DNA of 28,170 nucleotides from a virus: the IMG/VR virus record IMGVR_UViG_3300030107_002493, positions 3,838-32,007 of that record; one strand, 5' to 3'. The translations under genes and the position numbers were made by a program. This document shows, piece by piece, positions 12,199 to 20,247 of this stretch (position 1 is its first letter; the number at the start of each line of letters is the position of its first letter). The notes below the pieces were generated by a model. That model saw only the letters and a program-made list of their open reading frames with translations, had not been told where the DNA came from and did no database searches.

Positions 12199-12683
12199 AT
12201 ACATTTAAGCCTATTAAAGGTGCATACACTAGGAAGTTTAGACCCTATTCGTATGCCAAGAATGATGGTGTAGCTAAAGATGCAGTGTCAGGTTACTTAG
12301 TTAACAACGGACACACTATCTTATCTACTGAAGAAGATTATTCTTTTGATATCAAGAGTGAGAAGAATGGTAATACATACTACTCAGAGGTTGAGATGAA
12401 GAGACAATGGTTTGGGGATTGGCTACCATCTTGGAAAGAGATTAGGATTCCCTATCGTAAATTTAAATTATTAAATAAGTTTAAAGAGATGAATGAAAAA
12501 GGTGCATTCTTTAATTTTTATGTTATAAGAGGTGACATGGAGTATGCATGGAGAATAAAAGACTATCAGTTTACACCTGAAACTGTGCAAGAGATATACT
12601 TATCTAACGCAAGAAGATATGAATACTTCTTTCACATACCTTATCAGGAAGCTGAACTGGTTCAACTAAAGGAAGACAAATGA
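12195..12683 (+). CDS. Possible small PD-(D/E)XK nuclease
   Basis: A 162-residue protein between helicase and polymerase. The segment GYLVNNGHTILSTEEDYSFD followed by YSEVEMKRQW resembles the PD-(D/E)XK core (Asp52, Glu67-x-Lys69), which would make it a metal-dependent DNA endonuclease or resolvase. The match rests only on this pattern and on location among replication genes. The C-terminal half (YVIRGDMEYAWRIKDYQF) is strand-rich, as expected for the fold. Four-base overlaps on both sides show coupled expression with helicase and polymerase. Confidence 0.5.
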   Translation: MNTFKPIKGAYTRKFRPYSYAKNDGVAKDAVSGYLVNNGHTILSTEEDYSFDIKSEKNGNTYYSEVEMKRQWFGDWLPSWKEIRIPYRKFKLLNKFKEMNEKGAFFNFYVIRGDMEYAWRIKDYQFTPETVQEIYLSNARRYEYFFHIPYQEAELVQLKEDK

Positions 12684-14713
12684 GATTAATACTAGACGTA
12701 GAAAACACTGTAACAAAACGTAATGACAAGCTACACTTAGATCCTTTTGAGAGTGGCAACAGTCTTGTTATGGTTGGTATGAAGACAGACAACTGGGAGA
12801 GGACAGTGACATTTGATCATGCTCACGAGTTACCCACACAGAATGGTCATGCTGTTGTACAGGAACAGTTAGATAAAGCTACTGTGCTTGTATGTCACAA
12901 CGTATCACATGACCTGATATGGCTATGGGAGTCTGGATTCAAGTATGATGGTATTGTATTTGACACTATGCTTGGTGAGTATGTCTTGCAACGTGGACAG
13001 AAACAACCTCTGTCATTGGAGCAGTGTGCAGAACGATACATGTTATCCAACAAGAAGCAGGACACTATGAAAGATTATTTCAAGAGTGGTGTACCTGTAT
13101 CAGAGATACCACATGATGAGTTATCAGAGTATTTACTATATGACTTACGTGCCACATATGACTTGGCTGACAAGATACATCACAGACTTATGAATGGTGA
13201 CGCAGATCTTATGGACACAGTTACACACACCAACATGGTTGCTGTTTGTTTGTGTAAGATATATCAGCGTGGGTTTAGTGTAGATCTGAAGAAGCTTGAT
13301 GAAGTGCGTAAGGAGTTTGAGAAAGAGAAGGTGGGTATCTGGAATGATCTCAGCCAACAGGTTCGTGATCTTATGGGTGACAGACCTATCAATCTCAATA
13401 GTCCAGAGCAATTGTCATGGGTAATCTACAGCCGTAAACCAAAGGACAAATCTATGTGGGCTAATTACTTTGAGCCTTACATGAGAAAGGATGCATTTAC
13501 AGATGCTGTCAATGATCATACAGATATTGTCTACAAGGTTACAGCTAGTACCTGCCCTGTATGTAGAGGACGTGGTAAGATCACAAAGATCAAGAAGGAT
13601 GGCTCACCCTTCAAGAAACCAAACAAGTGTGTCAACTGCGAGGAATCAGGTTGGGTATACACACCACGACAACAGATAGCAGGTCTTAGATTTACTGCAC
13701 CCTCTGCTAAGTGGGTGAGTGCCAATGGCTTTAGCACAAACAAACTAAACCTTGAGATACTTGAACACTATGCCAAGCGTACAGGTAATACAAAGGCAGA
13801 GTTGTTCCTCAAGAATGTGCGTAGGCTATCTGCCCTAGATACATACCTATCTAGTTTTGTAGAGGGTATATCTACATACACTAAGCCTGATGGCAAATTA
13901 CATGTTAGATTACTACAGCATCGTACATCTACAGGACGGTTTAGTGGTGCAGATCCTAACATGCAGAACATGCCTAGAGGTGGTACGTTCCCTGTGAAGA
14001 AGATCTTTGTGTCACGTTGGGAAGGTGGCAAGATACTTGAAGCTGACTTTGCACAGCTAGAGTTTAGAACTGCAGCATATTTGTCACAGGACAAAGTTGC
14101 AATGCAGGAGATAAGCGAAGGCTTTGATGTGCATAGTTATACTGCAAAAGTTATCACAGATGCAGGACAGCCTACGTCTAGGCAAGAAGCTAAAGCACAT
14201 ACCTTTGCTCCTCTGTATGGAGCTACAGGGTTTGGCAGATCTGAAGCAGAAGCTATGTACTACGAGCAGTTTGGTGACAAGTATAAGGGTGTGTCTGCAT
14301 GGCACAAGAAGTTAGGTGATGAAGCTATCAACACAGGACGTGTAGGTATCCCTTCAGGACGTTCCTTCTCTTTCCCTGATGTAGTACGTAAAGGTAATGG
14401 CACAGTTACATACTTTACACAGATAAAGAATTATCCTGTGCAAGCGTTTGCTACTGCAGACATTGTGCCACTAATTCTTATTACGATTGATAATATGCTG
14501 ATGCCCTTACAGAGTTGTATTGTAAATACTGTGCATGATTCAATAGTGATTGACGTTCACCCTGACGAGGTGGACATGGTATTACAAGTAGTAGAGAGTA
14601 TAAATAGTAACATGAAATCTATCATTGATACACGTTGGAATATAGACTTTAATGTGCCTTTGAAATTAGATGCAAAAATAGGTGACAACTGGCTTGACAC
14701 TAAAGATGTATGA
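12680..14713 (+). CDS. polA: Family-A DNA polymerase with DnaJ-like zinc-finger insert
   Basis: A 677-residue replicative polymerase. The 3'-5' proofreading exonuclease starts with Asp6/Glu8 (LDVEN); later FDTMLGEYVL and YLLYDLRATYDLA fit its other motifs. Polymerase motif A is DFAQLEFR (Asp456), motif B Arg501, Lys505, Phe509, Tyr513 in RQEAKAHTFAPLYG, and motif C His619-Asp620 (HDS). Between them sits CPVCRGRGKI...CVNCEESG (Cys292, 295, 317, 320), a partial DnaJ-type zinc finger. I recall this insert from SAR116 phage HMO-2011 and relatives. Phe509 corresponds to E. coli Phe762, which has been linked with lytic phages. Overlaps the preceding gene by 4 bp. Confidence 0.96.
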   Translation: MRLILDVENTVTKRNDKLHLDPFESGNSLVMVGMKTDNWERTVTFDHAHELPTQNGHAVVQEQLDKATVLVCHNVSHDLIWLWESGFKYDGIVFDTMLGEYVLQRGQKQPLSLEQCAERYMLSNKKQDTMKDYFKSGVPVSEIPHDELSEYLLYDLRATYDLADKIHHRLMNGDADLMDTVTHTNMVAVCLCKIYQRGFSVDLKKLDEVRKEFEKEKVGIWNDLSQQVRDLMGDRPINLNSPEQLSWVIYSRKPKDKSMWANYFEPYMRKDAFTDAVNDHTDIVYKVTASTCPVCRGRGKITKIKKDGSPFKKPNKCVNCEESGWVYTPRQQIAGLRFTAPSAKWVSANGFSTNKLNLEILEHYAKRTGNTKAELFLKNVRRLSALDTYLSSFVEGISTYTKPDGKLHVRLLQHRTSTGRFSGADPNMQNMPRGGTFPVKKIFVSRWEGGKILEADFAQLEFRTAAYLSQDKVAMQEISEGFDVHSYTAKVITDAGQPTSRQEAKAHTFAPLYGATGFGRSEAEAMYYEQFGDKYKGVSAWHKKLGDEAINTGRVGIPSGRSFSFPDVVRKGNGTVTYFTQIKNYPVQAFATADIVPLILITIDNMLMPLQSCIVNTVHDSIVIDVHPDEVDMVLQVVESINSNMKSIIDTRWNIDFNVPLKLDAKIGDNWLDTKDV

Positions 14714-14754
14714 TGGTATAACTATAACACTTTTTTAAAATAAGGAGAAAATAT
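14714..14754 (+). promoter_or_regulatory. Short gap with strong ribosome-binding site
   Basis: A 41-bp AT-rich gap after the polymerase with a T-run (about 14731-14736) and AAGGAG (14742-14747) before the next ATG. The short TATA-AC-TATA repeat plus T-run might be a weak terminator, but the stem is too short to trust. The strong ribosome-binding site suggests the following protein is abundant. Confidence 0.3.
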
Positions 14755-15669
14755 ATGAATGAAATAGTATCTATAAATAATAACTTTGACGAGATGGCGA
14801 AAGCTATGGGTCTTTCAACTGTAACTGCATCCAACGATGTAGAGAAGAAGTCTGCTAATCAGTTAGCTAGGCTACGGTTGAACCACACACCTATCATGGG
14901 ATCGACAGAAATAAATGGTAAGTCAGTAAATGTTGAGCAAGTCCCTAGTGGTTCTTACAAGTTGGATGTGCCTGATGATGCCACTTACTACCAGTCTGAT
15001 ATTGAGATCAGACCTTTTATGCAACGCTTTATGTATAAGAGATTTATCAAGGGTAATGACGATACACCCAACAGATATGTCAAGACTATCATGGCTGATA
15101 ATCTTAACATTGATCTCAAGGACAACGATGGTGGTCACAACTGTGGTAAACCTGCAGGTTATGTCAAGGATTTTGATGCTTTGCCTGACAAGCAGAAAGA
15201 TCTAATTAGACAGATCAAGCGTGTGCGTGTAGTGTTTGGTTTGGCTAAGTTTGATCGTGCCATGAGAGTTGAGGGTGATGCAGTTACTGATGCTGATCTA
15301 GGTCATGTCCCTTTCATATGGGAGATTGACAACAAGGAAGCTTTCAAGACAGTGGGTACTGTGTTTGATAAGCTTGGCAAGATGAAACGGTATCCTTTAA
15401 ATCATCTCATGTTTGCTTCATCAGAGGAACGAAAGTTGCCAAATGGTAACAGCTACTATGTTCCTAGCACAAGGCTAGACTTGACCAGTAAGATTGAAAC
15501 ATCTGACAAGGATCAAGAGCTATTCGCCAACCTTCTAGCGTGGGTTACAAACTACAACCAGTACATAATCAACCTTTGGGATGAGAATGTACATACTCAC
15601 GAGGAAGTGGATGCTGCTGTTGTTGAAAACTTTATTGATATAACCAGTGACAGCGAGAAGGTGCAGTAG
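14755..15669 (+). CDS. Hypothetical replication protein, possibly ssDNA-binding
   Basis: A 304-residue protein directly downstream of the polymerase with a strong ribosome-binding site. Visible segments: IEIRPFMQRFMYKRFIKG, GGHNCGKPAGYVKDFDALP, and RQIKRVRVVFGLAKF, with an acidic C-terminus (FIDITSDSEKVQ). An acidic tail, expected high expression and a position between polymerase and recombination nucleases fit a T7 gp2.5-like single-stranded-DNA-binding protein, but no decisive motif is visible. Some phages put a recombination mediator here instead. One bp separates it from the Cas4-like gene. Confidence 0.45.
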   Translation: MNEIVSINNNFDEMAKAMGLSTVTASNDVEKKSANQLARLRLNHTPIMGSTEINGKSVNVEQVPSGSYKLDVPDDATYYQSDIEIRPFMQRFMYKRFIKGNDDTPNRYVKTIMADNLNIDLKDNDGGHNCGKPAGYVKDFDALPDKQKDLIRQIKRVRVVFGLAKFDRAMRVEGDAVTDADLGHVPFIWEIDNKEAFKTVGTVFDKLGKMKRYPLNHLMFASSEERKLPNGNSYYVPSTRLDLTSKIETSDKDQELFANLLAWVTNYNQYIINLWDENVHTHEEVDAAVVENFIDITSDSEKVQ

Positions 15670-15670
15670 C

Positions 15671-16534
15671 ATGAAGCATAGGGCAGAACTACAACTGCAC
15701 CGATTCTTGGAGAAAGCCACTGACGGTGAAGCGATTATGTCTAGCAAGAATATCAATAAGATATGCAAAGACATAAAGGAAGCCTTACACCGTCAGTTTG
15801 GCTCTAAGAATAACAGGAAAGAGTTCAGGATTAGAATGTCTAATGTAGGCAAACCTACCTGTCAGCTATGGTTTGAAAAGAACCAACCTGAAAAAGCTTT
15901 ACCTCTTCCCAATAACTTTGTCATGAACATGATGTTGGGTGATATAGTTGAAGCTGTATTCAAGGGGCTACTCAGACAGGCAGGTATAGCCTTTGAAGAT
16001 TCTAAGAAAGTCTCAGTTCCTTTAACCATAGATACCTCTATAGAAGGCACGTATGATATAATCATGGACGATGCTGTGGACGATATCAAGTCAGCATCAG
16101 ACTGGTCATACAGAAATAAGTTTGAGTCCTTTGATACTTTAGCTAAAGAGGATGCGTTTGGATATGTACCACAATTAGCAGGGTATGCACTTGCTCTGAA
16201 TAAAAAAGCAGGTGGTTGGTGGGTTGTAAATAAATCTAATGGTAGTTTTAAATACGTACCTGCAGAAGGTTTGGACTTGAAAGAAGAGTATGACAAACTA
16301 TATAATAACGTAGACGTAGTTGAGAGTAACAAGTTTGAGAGGTGTTTTGAACCAGTAGAAGAAACGTTCAGAGGAAAGCCAACAGGTAATAAGATCTTAG
16401 GAACTACATGTTCGTTCTGTAGATATAAACATTCTTGTTGGAAAGATTTGCAGGAGCTACCATCTATCATGTCTCAGGCAAAAGAGCCGAAGATCGTTTC
16501 ATATGTAGAAATAGCAAAGGAGAAACTAATATGA
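15671..16534 (+). CDS. Cas4/RecB-like PD-(D/E)XK exonuclease with iron-sulphur cysteines
   Basis: A 287-residue nuclease. The active-site pattern is GTYDII (Asp129), VDDIKSAS (Asp138-Ile-Lys140) and the RecB-type QLAGY motif (Gln168/Tyr172). One cysteine before the core (Cys64, PTCQLWF) and three after it (Cys247, Cys250, Cys256 in CSFCRYKHSCW) are placed as in Cas4 and AddB proteins that hold a 4Fe-4S cluster. It probably degrades or resects DNA ends during recombination, packaging or host-DNA breakdown. No cas genes are present, so a CRISPR role is not supported. Start at ATG 15671 has only a weak GAAGGTG site; ATG 15737 (Met23) is an alternative. ATGA overlap with the next gene. Confidence 0.85.
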   Translation: MKHRAELQLHRFLEKATDGEAIMSSKNINKICKDIKEALHRQFGSKNNRKEFRIRMSNVGKPTCQLWFEKNQPEKALPLPNNFVMNMMLGDIVEAVFKGLLRQAGIAFEDSKKVSVPLTIDTSIEGTYDIIMDDAVDDIKSASDWSYRNKFESFDTLAKEDAFGYVPQLAGYALALNKKAGGWWVVNKSNGSFKYVPAEGLDLKEEYDKLYNNVDVVESNKFERCFEPVEETFRGKPTGNKILGTTCSFCRYKHSCWKDLQELPSIMSQAKEPKIVSYVEIAKEKLI

Positions 16535-16731
16535 CAGAGAAAGAACCTACATTAGAAGAAATGGCTGAACAGATATCTATGACACAGAAGAAGTTAGCCG
16601 ACATGAAGAAAGCTTATCATGAGAAAAAGTATGCATCATATAATGCTGCTAGAGAAGCTTTTCTTGCAGAGCATAAAGCTCTCTATGGGGAGAAGCTAGA
16701 GAGTCCATTTGCTCTTTGGTACAAATGGTAA
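16531..16731 (+). CDS. Small coiled-coil protein
   Basis: A 66-residue, probably helical protein (EEMAEQISMTQKKLADMKKAYHEKK), lysine- and glutamate-rich, ending in an aromatic tail (FALWYKW). It starts with an ATGA overlap after AAAGGAG, so it is likely co-translated with the nuclease. A longer frame from 16435 overlaps that gene. Its position between two nucleases suggests a small accessory or regulatory partner; function unknown. Confidence 0.65.
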   Translation: MTEKEPTLEEMAEQISMTQKKLADMKKAYHEKKYASYNAAREAFLAEHKALYGEKLESPFALWYKW

Positions 16732-17202
16732 GTGTACGGTGGTAGAAAATATAATCTAGCACGAACACTAGGCTATCGTAGTGGTCTAGAGGTAGGTCTT
16801 TCTACTTTTCTTGATTCTCTTAATATAAAATATATTTACGAGGGCATCAAGATAGAGTGGGAAGACTTAGCCTATAGAACATACACTCCTGATTTCGTAC
16901 TACCCAATGGTATTATAATAGAAACGAAAGGATTATTTACACCTGCAGATAGATACAAACATGTGTGTATACAAAAGCAACATCCTAGTTTAGACATACG
17001 ATTTGTTTTTACGAGCAGTAGACGGAAGATACAGAAAGGATCGAAGACTTCATATGCTATGTGGTGCGACAAGAATAAATTTCTATTTAGTGACAGAATT
17101 ATTCCCGAAGCATGGTTAAAGGAGAAAGGAAAAAACAACCACCCAGAGTTAATAAAATTCTCTGGTACAAAATTTAAAAGGAGTTATAATAATGACAAAT
17201 GA
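16732..17202 (+). CDS. T7 endonuclease I-like Holliday-junction resolvase
   Basis: A 156-residue homologue of T7 gp3, which as a dimer cuts branched DNA such as Holliday junctions and helps degrade host DNA. The four active-site residues of T7 gp3 (Glu20, Asp55, Glu65, Lys67) match Glu20 (GYRSGLE), Asp54 (YTPDF), and Glu64/Lys66 (IIIETKG). The downstream KQHPSLDIRFVFTSSRRK and GSKTSYAMWC also fit the family. The start is GTG 16732 immediately after the preceding TAA with no clear ribosome-binding site, so translation probably depends on re-initiation. It overlaps the next gene by 11 bp. Confidence 0.95.
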   Translation: MYGGRKYNLARTLGYRSGLEVGLSTFLDSLNIKYIYEGIKIEWEDLAYRTYTPDFVLPNGIIIETKGLFTPADRYKHVCIQKQHPSLDIRFVFTSSRRKIQKGSKTSYAMWCDKNKFLFSDRIIPEAWLKEKGKNNHPELIKFSGTKFKRSYNNDK

Positions 17203-17569
17203 TTTTAAAAATTTACATATGAACATAAACGATCAAGATATAGTTATACGGATGCAACCAAGTCTTGATTCCAATGGCAACTGGACAGGAGATGTGCATT
17301 TATCTGTAATAGATTCTCCTGCTAATCCATTGTCCGATGATGATTACAATGAGCTAATGTTCTTTGCTCGTATGTGTCTCGTAGGTATTGATCTGGTTAG
17401 AAGTGACATAGATTTTTCCAAGCGTGTATTTAAAATAGTAGAGGATGAGATTTACGAAGAAAAAAGAAAGAGACAAAACTCTGTCCCTGTACCAATTATG
17501 TCTAGACATGACAACGTTATTAAGGTAGACTTTAGATCAATGAAGAATAAATTAAATGGGAGTGCATGA
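17192..17569 (+). CDS. Hypothetical phage protein
   Basis: A 125-residue acidic protein preceded by AAAAGGAG within the endonuclease gene. The middle (LSDDDYNELMFFARMCLVGIDLV) is a helix likely packed in a small alpha/beta fold; the C-terminal part is basic (KLNGSA end). Not recognised. One bp separates it from the DUF3310 gene, and it presumably belongs to the DNA-metabolism operon. Confidence 0.65.
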   Translation: MTNDFKNLHMNINDQDIVIRMQPSLDSNGNWTGDVHLSVIDSPANPLSDDDYNELMFFARMCLVGIDLVRSDIDFSKRVFKIVEDEIYEEKRKRQNSVPVPIMSRHDNVIKVDFRSMKNKLNGSA

Positions 17570-17570
17570 T

Positions 17571-17858
17571 ATGGCTAAGTGGGATATAGAGTGTAAAGAT
17601 ATGGTAAACAATCCACCACACTACAACAAGTATGGTGTTGAGTGTATTGAAGCCATATCTTCAGCTACAGGTGAGGGATACGAATATTATTTACAGGGGA
17701 ATATAATAAAGTATCTTTGGAGATACCGATACAAGAATGGTGTGCAGGACTTAGAGAAAGCACAATGGTATCTGTCTAGGCTGATTGAAGTAAAGAAAAA
17801 AGAAGAACCAAAAGTACAGGGTACAAGCTTTGGTATTGAGTTGGGTGATGGTTGTTAA
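17571..17858 (+). CDS. DUF3310 family protein (T7 gp1.7-related domain)
   Basis: A 95-residue protein with the full DUF3310 signature: VNNPPHYNKYGVECIEAI, then GNIIKYLWRYRYKNGVQDLEKAQWYLSRLI. The family includes part of T7 gp1.7, a nucleoside-monophosphate kinase, so a role in nucleotide metabolism is plausible, though this short version holds only the DUF3310 region. The GGGAG before ATG 17571 decides the start over an in-frame ATG at 17556. Close to the reductase gene, in keeping with that role. Confidence 0.9.
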   Translation: MAKWDIECKDMVNNPPHYNKYGVECIEAISSATGEGYEYYLQGNIIKYLWRYRYKNGVQDLEKAQWYLSRLIEVKKKEEPKVQGTSFGIELGDGC

Positions 17859-18009
17859 AGTATACCTCACCCTAGATCTTGATCAGGAAGAATACCCTGT
17901 ACCTGCTGATGGAGATGTAACTAAGGAACTACAACAAGCAATAGAAGAGTATATCTACGATATTGATGGGTTGAAAATAAAACACTGTAAAATAACTATG
18001 GAGAACTGA
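17848..18009 (+). CDS. Small acidic protein upstream of the reductase (53 residues)
   Basis: A 53-residue frame overlapping DUF3310 by 11 bp and ending 1 bp before the reductase start. Sequence pattern: strand (VVKVYLTLDLD), acidic middle, helix (TKELQQAIEEYIYDI) and strand (LKIKHCKIT), a plausible compact alpha/beta fold, which supports a real gene. Function unknown; the GGAG near its end serves as the reductase ribosome-binding site. Confidence 0.65.
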   Translation: MVVKVYLTLDLDQEEYPVPADGDVTKELQQAIEEYIYDIDGLKIKHCKITMEN

Positions 18010-18010
18010 C

Positions 18011-19897
18011 ATGAATGATTATCAAAAATTTATTGCAATATCTAGATACGCTAGATGGATTGACGAAGAAAATAGAAGAGAAACGTGGGAAGAGACTGTG
18101 CAGAGGTATGTGGATTATATCACTGAGAAAGTCAAGGGACATCTACCTAAACAGCAGATCTTCTCTGCTATAAAGAATCTAGATGTCATGCCATCCATGA
18201 GAGCTTTGATGACTGCAGGTCCTGCACTTGAGAGAGATAACACGGCAGGATATAACTGTAGCTATCTGCCTGTTGATGACCCAAAAGCTTTTGATGAAGC
18301 TATGTATATATTATTGTGTGGTACAGGTGTAGGGTTCTCTGTTGAAAGACAATATGTTTCACAGTTACCAGAGATTCCACAGGGCTTAGATCATGTTGAC
18401 ACTGTAATAAAAGTGCAAGACAGTAAAGAAGGATGGGCAAGAGCCTTACGCAAACTTATAGGACATTTATATATGGGCGAAGTTCCCATGTGGGACATGT
18501 CAAATGTAAGACCTGCAGGTGCTAGACTCAAAGTATTTGGTGGTAGAGCTAGTGGTCCTGCACCTCTAATTGATTTATTTAGCTTTACTGTTGCCTTGTT
18601 TCGACAGAATGAGGGTCGTAAGCTGTCTAGCTATGATTGTCACAATCTTATGTGTAAGGTTGGGGAAGTTGTAGTCTCTGGTGGTGTTAGACGTTCTGCT
18701 ATGATAAGTCTGTCTAACCTATCTGATGGACGCATGAGACATGCCAAGTCTGGCAAGTGGTGGGAGACAGCACCACAGATGGCTCTATCAAACAACTCTG
18801 TTGTCTACACGGATAAGCCTGATGGAGAAACATTCTTACGTGAGTGGACATCTCTTGTTGAGTCTAAGTCAGGTGAACGTGGTATATTTAATAGAATATC
18901 TGCAAAAGAACAGGCAAAGAAGTTTGGCAGAAGAGATGCCGATCATGAGTTTGGTTGTAATCCTTGTAGTGAGATCATACTCAGACCCTATCAGTTCTGC
19001 AATCTTACAGAGGTTGTAATACGAGAGAAAGATAAGTTTGATGATTTGAAGAAGAAGGTCATGCTTGCTACTATACTTGGCACAGCACAGGCTACACTAA
19101 CTAAGTTCCCATACTTGCGAAAGATATGGCAGAAGAATACTGAAGAGGAGAGACTTCTAGGGGTCAGCCTTACAGGTATTATGGATAATGAATTAACAAA
19201 TGGGAGGAAACATGGGCTTGAAAAAACCCTCACAGCACTCAGGGAAATTGCAGTCGAAACAAACAAAGAGTGGTCAGCAATCTTTGGAATACCCCAAAGC
19301 ACTGCTATCACATGTGTCAAACCAAGTGGGACAGTATCACAGCTTGTGGACTCAAGCAGTGGTATCCACCCTCGTCATAGCAGTTATTATATTAGGACTG
19401 TCAGGGGTGATAATAAAGATCCTCTTACTAACTTCATGAAGGACAGTGGTATACCAAGTGAAGCTGACTTTATGAAGCCTGATACACAAACTGTATTTAG
19501 TTTTCCTATGAAGTCACCTAAGAAGTCTGTAGTGAGAAACGACATGACAGCTATCGAACAGCTAGAGATGTGGCTTCTCTATCAGCGACATTGGTGTGAG
19601 CATAAGCCTTCTGTTACTATATCAGTGCGTGATGAAGAGTGGATGGAAGTAGGTGCGTTTGTATTCAAACATTTTGATGAGATGTCAGGTGTTTCTTTCT
19701 TACCCCACTCCGATCATACTTATCAGCAAGCACCCTATCAGGACTGCACAGAAGCTGTATACAATGATTTTAGCAGTAAGTTCACTCATATTGATTGGAA
19801 TAAGTTTACGGATTATGAAAAAGAAGATAACACTAACTCTTCTCAGACCTTTGCCTGTTCAGGTGACAGTTGTGAGATAGTGGACATAGGAGCTTAA
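18011..19897 (+). CDS. nrdJ: Class II (adenosylcobalamin-dependent) ribonucleotide reductase
   Basis: A 628-residue monomeric reductase that converts ribonucleotides to deoxyribonucleotides using a B12-derived radical, like the Lactobacillus leichmannii enzyme. Visible residues: Cys83 in YNCSYLPVDD (equivalent to Cys119), thiyl Cys319 and Glu321 in NPCSEI, partner Cys330 (QFC, spaced 11 as in the model enzyme), and the C-terminal redox pair Cys616/Cys621 in CSGDSCE. The SGGVRRSAMISL and KPSGTVSQL segments are typical. No small subunit is needed or present. B12-dependent enzymes are common in marine phages of alphaproteobacteria. Start follows GGAG; one bp after the previous gene. Confidence 0.95.
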   Translation: MNDYQKFIAISRYARWIDEENRRETWEETVQRYVDYITEKVKGHLPKQQIFSAIKNLDVMPSMRALMTAGPALERDNTAGYNCSYLPVDDPKAFDEAMYILLCGTGVGFSVERQYVSQLPEIPQGLDHVDTVIKVQDSKEGWARALRKLIGHLYMGEVPMWDMSNVRPAGARLKVFGGRASGPAPLIDLFSFTVALFRQNEGRKLSSYDCHNLMCKVGEVVVSGGVRRSAMISLSNLSDGRMRHAKSGKWWETAPQMALSNNSVVYTDKPDGETFLREWTSLVESKSGERGIFNRISAKEQAKKFGRRDADHEFGCNPCSEIILRPYQFCNLTEVVIREKDKFDDLKKKVMLATILGTAQATLTKFPYLRKIWQKNTEEERLLGVSLTGIMDNELTNGRKHGLEKTLTALREIAVETNKEWSAIFGIPQSTAITCVKPSGTVSQLVDSSSGIHPRHSSYYIRTVRGDNKDPLTNFMKDSGIPSEADFMKPDTQTVFSFPMKSPKKSVVRNDMTAIEQLEMWLLYQRHWCEHKPSVTISVRDEEWMEVGAFVFKHFDEMSGVSFLPHSDHTYQQAPYQDCTEAVYNDFSSKFTHIDWNKFTDYEKEDNTNSSQTFACSGDSCEIVDIGA

Positions 19898-19898
19898 T

Positions 19899-20153
19899 AT
19901 GAGACACTTATCTAGAAAAGAGAGAGGTTTGGGTAAACATGATGCACCACTGAAGATACAGTGGATGAAAGGTTACGATGCATTTGTTTACGGAAAGATT
20001 CGCAACCCCTATAGTTCCGACACTATGCTACATAGAGAGTGGGAACGTGGCTTTAACACAGCCTATTACGATAATATACATAGAGGTAGAGATGGAATTA
20101 GAAAAAGAAGCAAAAGCTTTCATGGACAGAAAAGAAATCAACAAAGACCATGA
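19899..20153 (+). CDS. Ribosome-modulation-factor-like protein
   Basis: An 84-residue basic protein whose middle, KGYDAFVYGKIRNPYSS (residues 24-40) followed by EWERGF (47-52), matches the pattern of bacterial ribosome modulation factor (RGYQAGxxGR...CPY...W..GW). RMF pairs 70S ribosomes into inactive dimers; short RMF-like proteins are also known on mobile elements. A phage version could dampen or redirect host translation late in infection, but that is inference. The tail is Arg/Lys/Gln-rich. It starts after AGGAG, 1 bp after the reductase, and overlaps the next gene by 62 bp in another frame. Confidence 0.6.
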   Translation: MRHLSRKERGLGKHDAPLKIQWMKGYDAFVYGKIRNPYSSDTMLHREWERGFNTAYYDNIHRGRDGIRKRSKSFHGQKRNQQRP

Positions 20154-20247
20154 TACTATTAAGGTTCTTACGCAGGTTTGCAACGAGCTAAAGAAGTTAC
20201 TGGCTCAAGTGCATGATCATATGGAGAAGATGAAGAAGCGTTACTGA
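20092..20247 (+). CDS. Small coiled-coil protein at the end of the plus-strand operon
   Basis: A 51-residue, highly charged helical protein (MELEKEAKAFMDRKE...LKKLLAQVHDHMEKMKKRY). AGAGGTAG precedes ATG 20092; the frame could be extended upstream but without a ribosome-binding site. It is the last plus-strand gene and overlaps the oppositely oriented 1323-residue gene by 7 bp at the 3' end. Unknown function. Confidence 0.55.
   Translation: MELEKEAKAFMDRKEINKDHDTIKVLTQVCNELKKLLAQVHDHMEKMKKRY

Noticed and set aside
15862-16470. Minus-strand open frame of 202 codons
   Set aside because: It is the shadow of the Cas4-like nuclease, whose motifs are clear; the antisense translation is Ser/Leu-rich without recognisable features.
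15671-16534. Cas4 as part of a CRISPR system
   Set aside because: No cas1, cas2, effector or repeat array is seen; such nucleases are common in phages alone.
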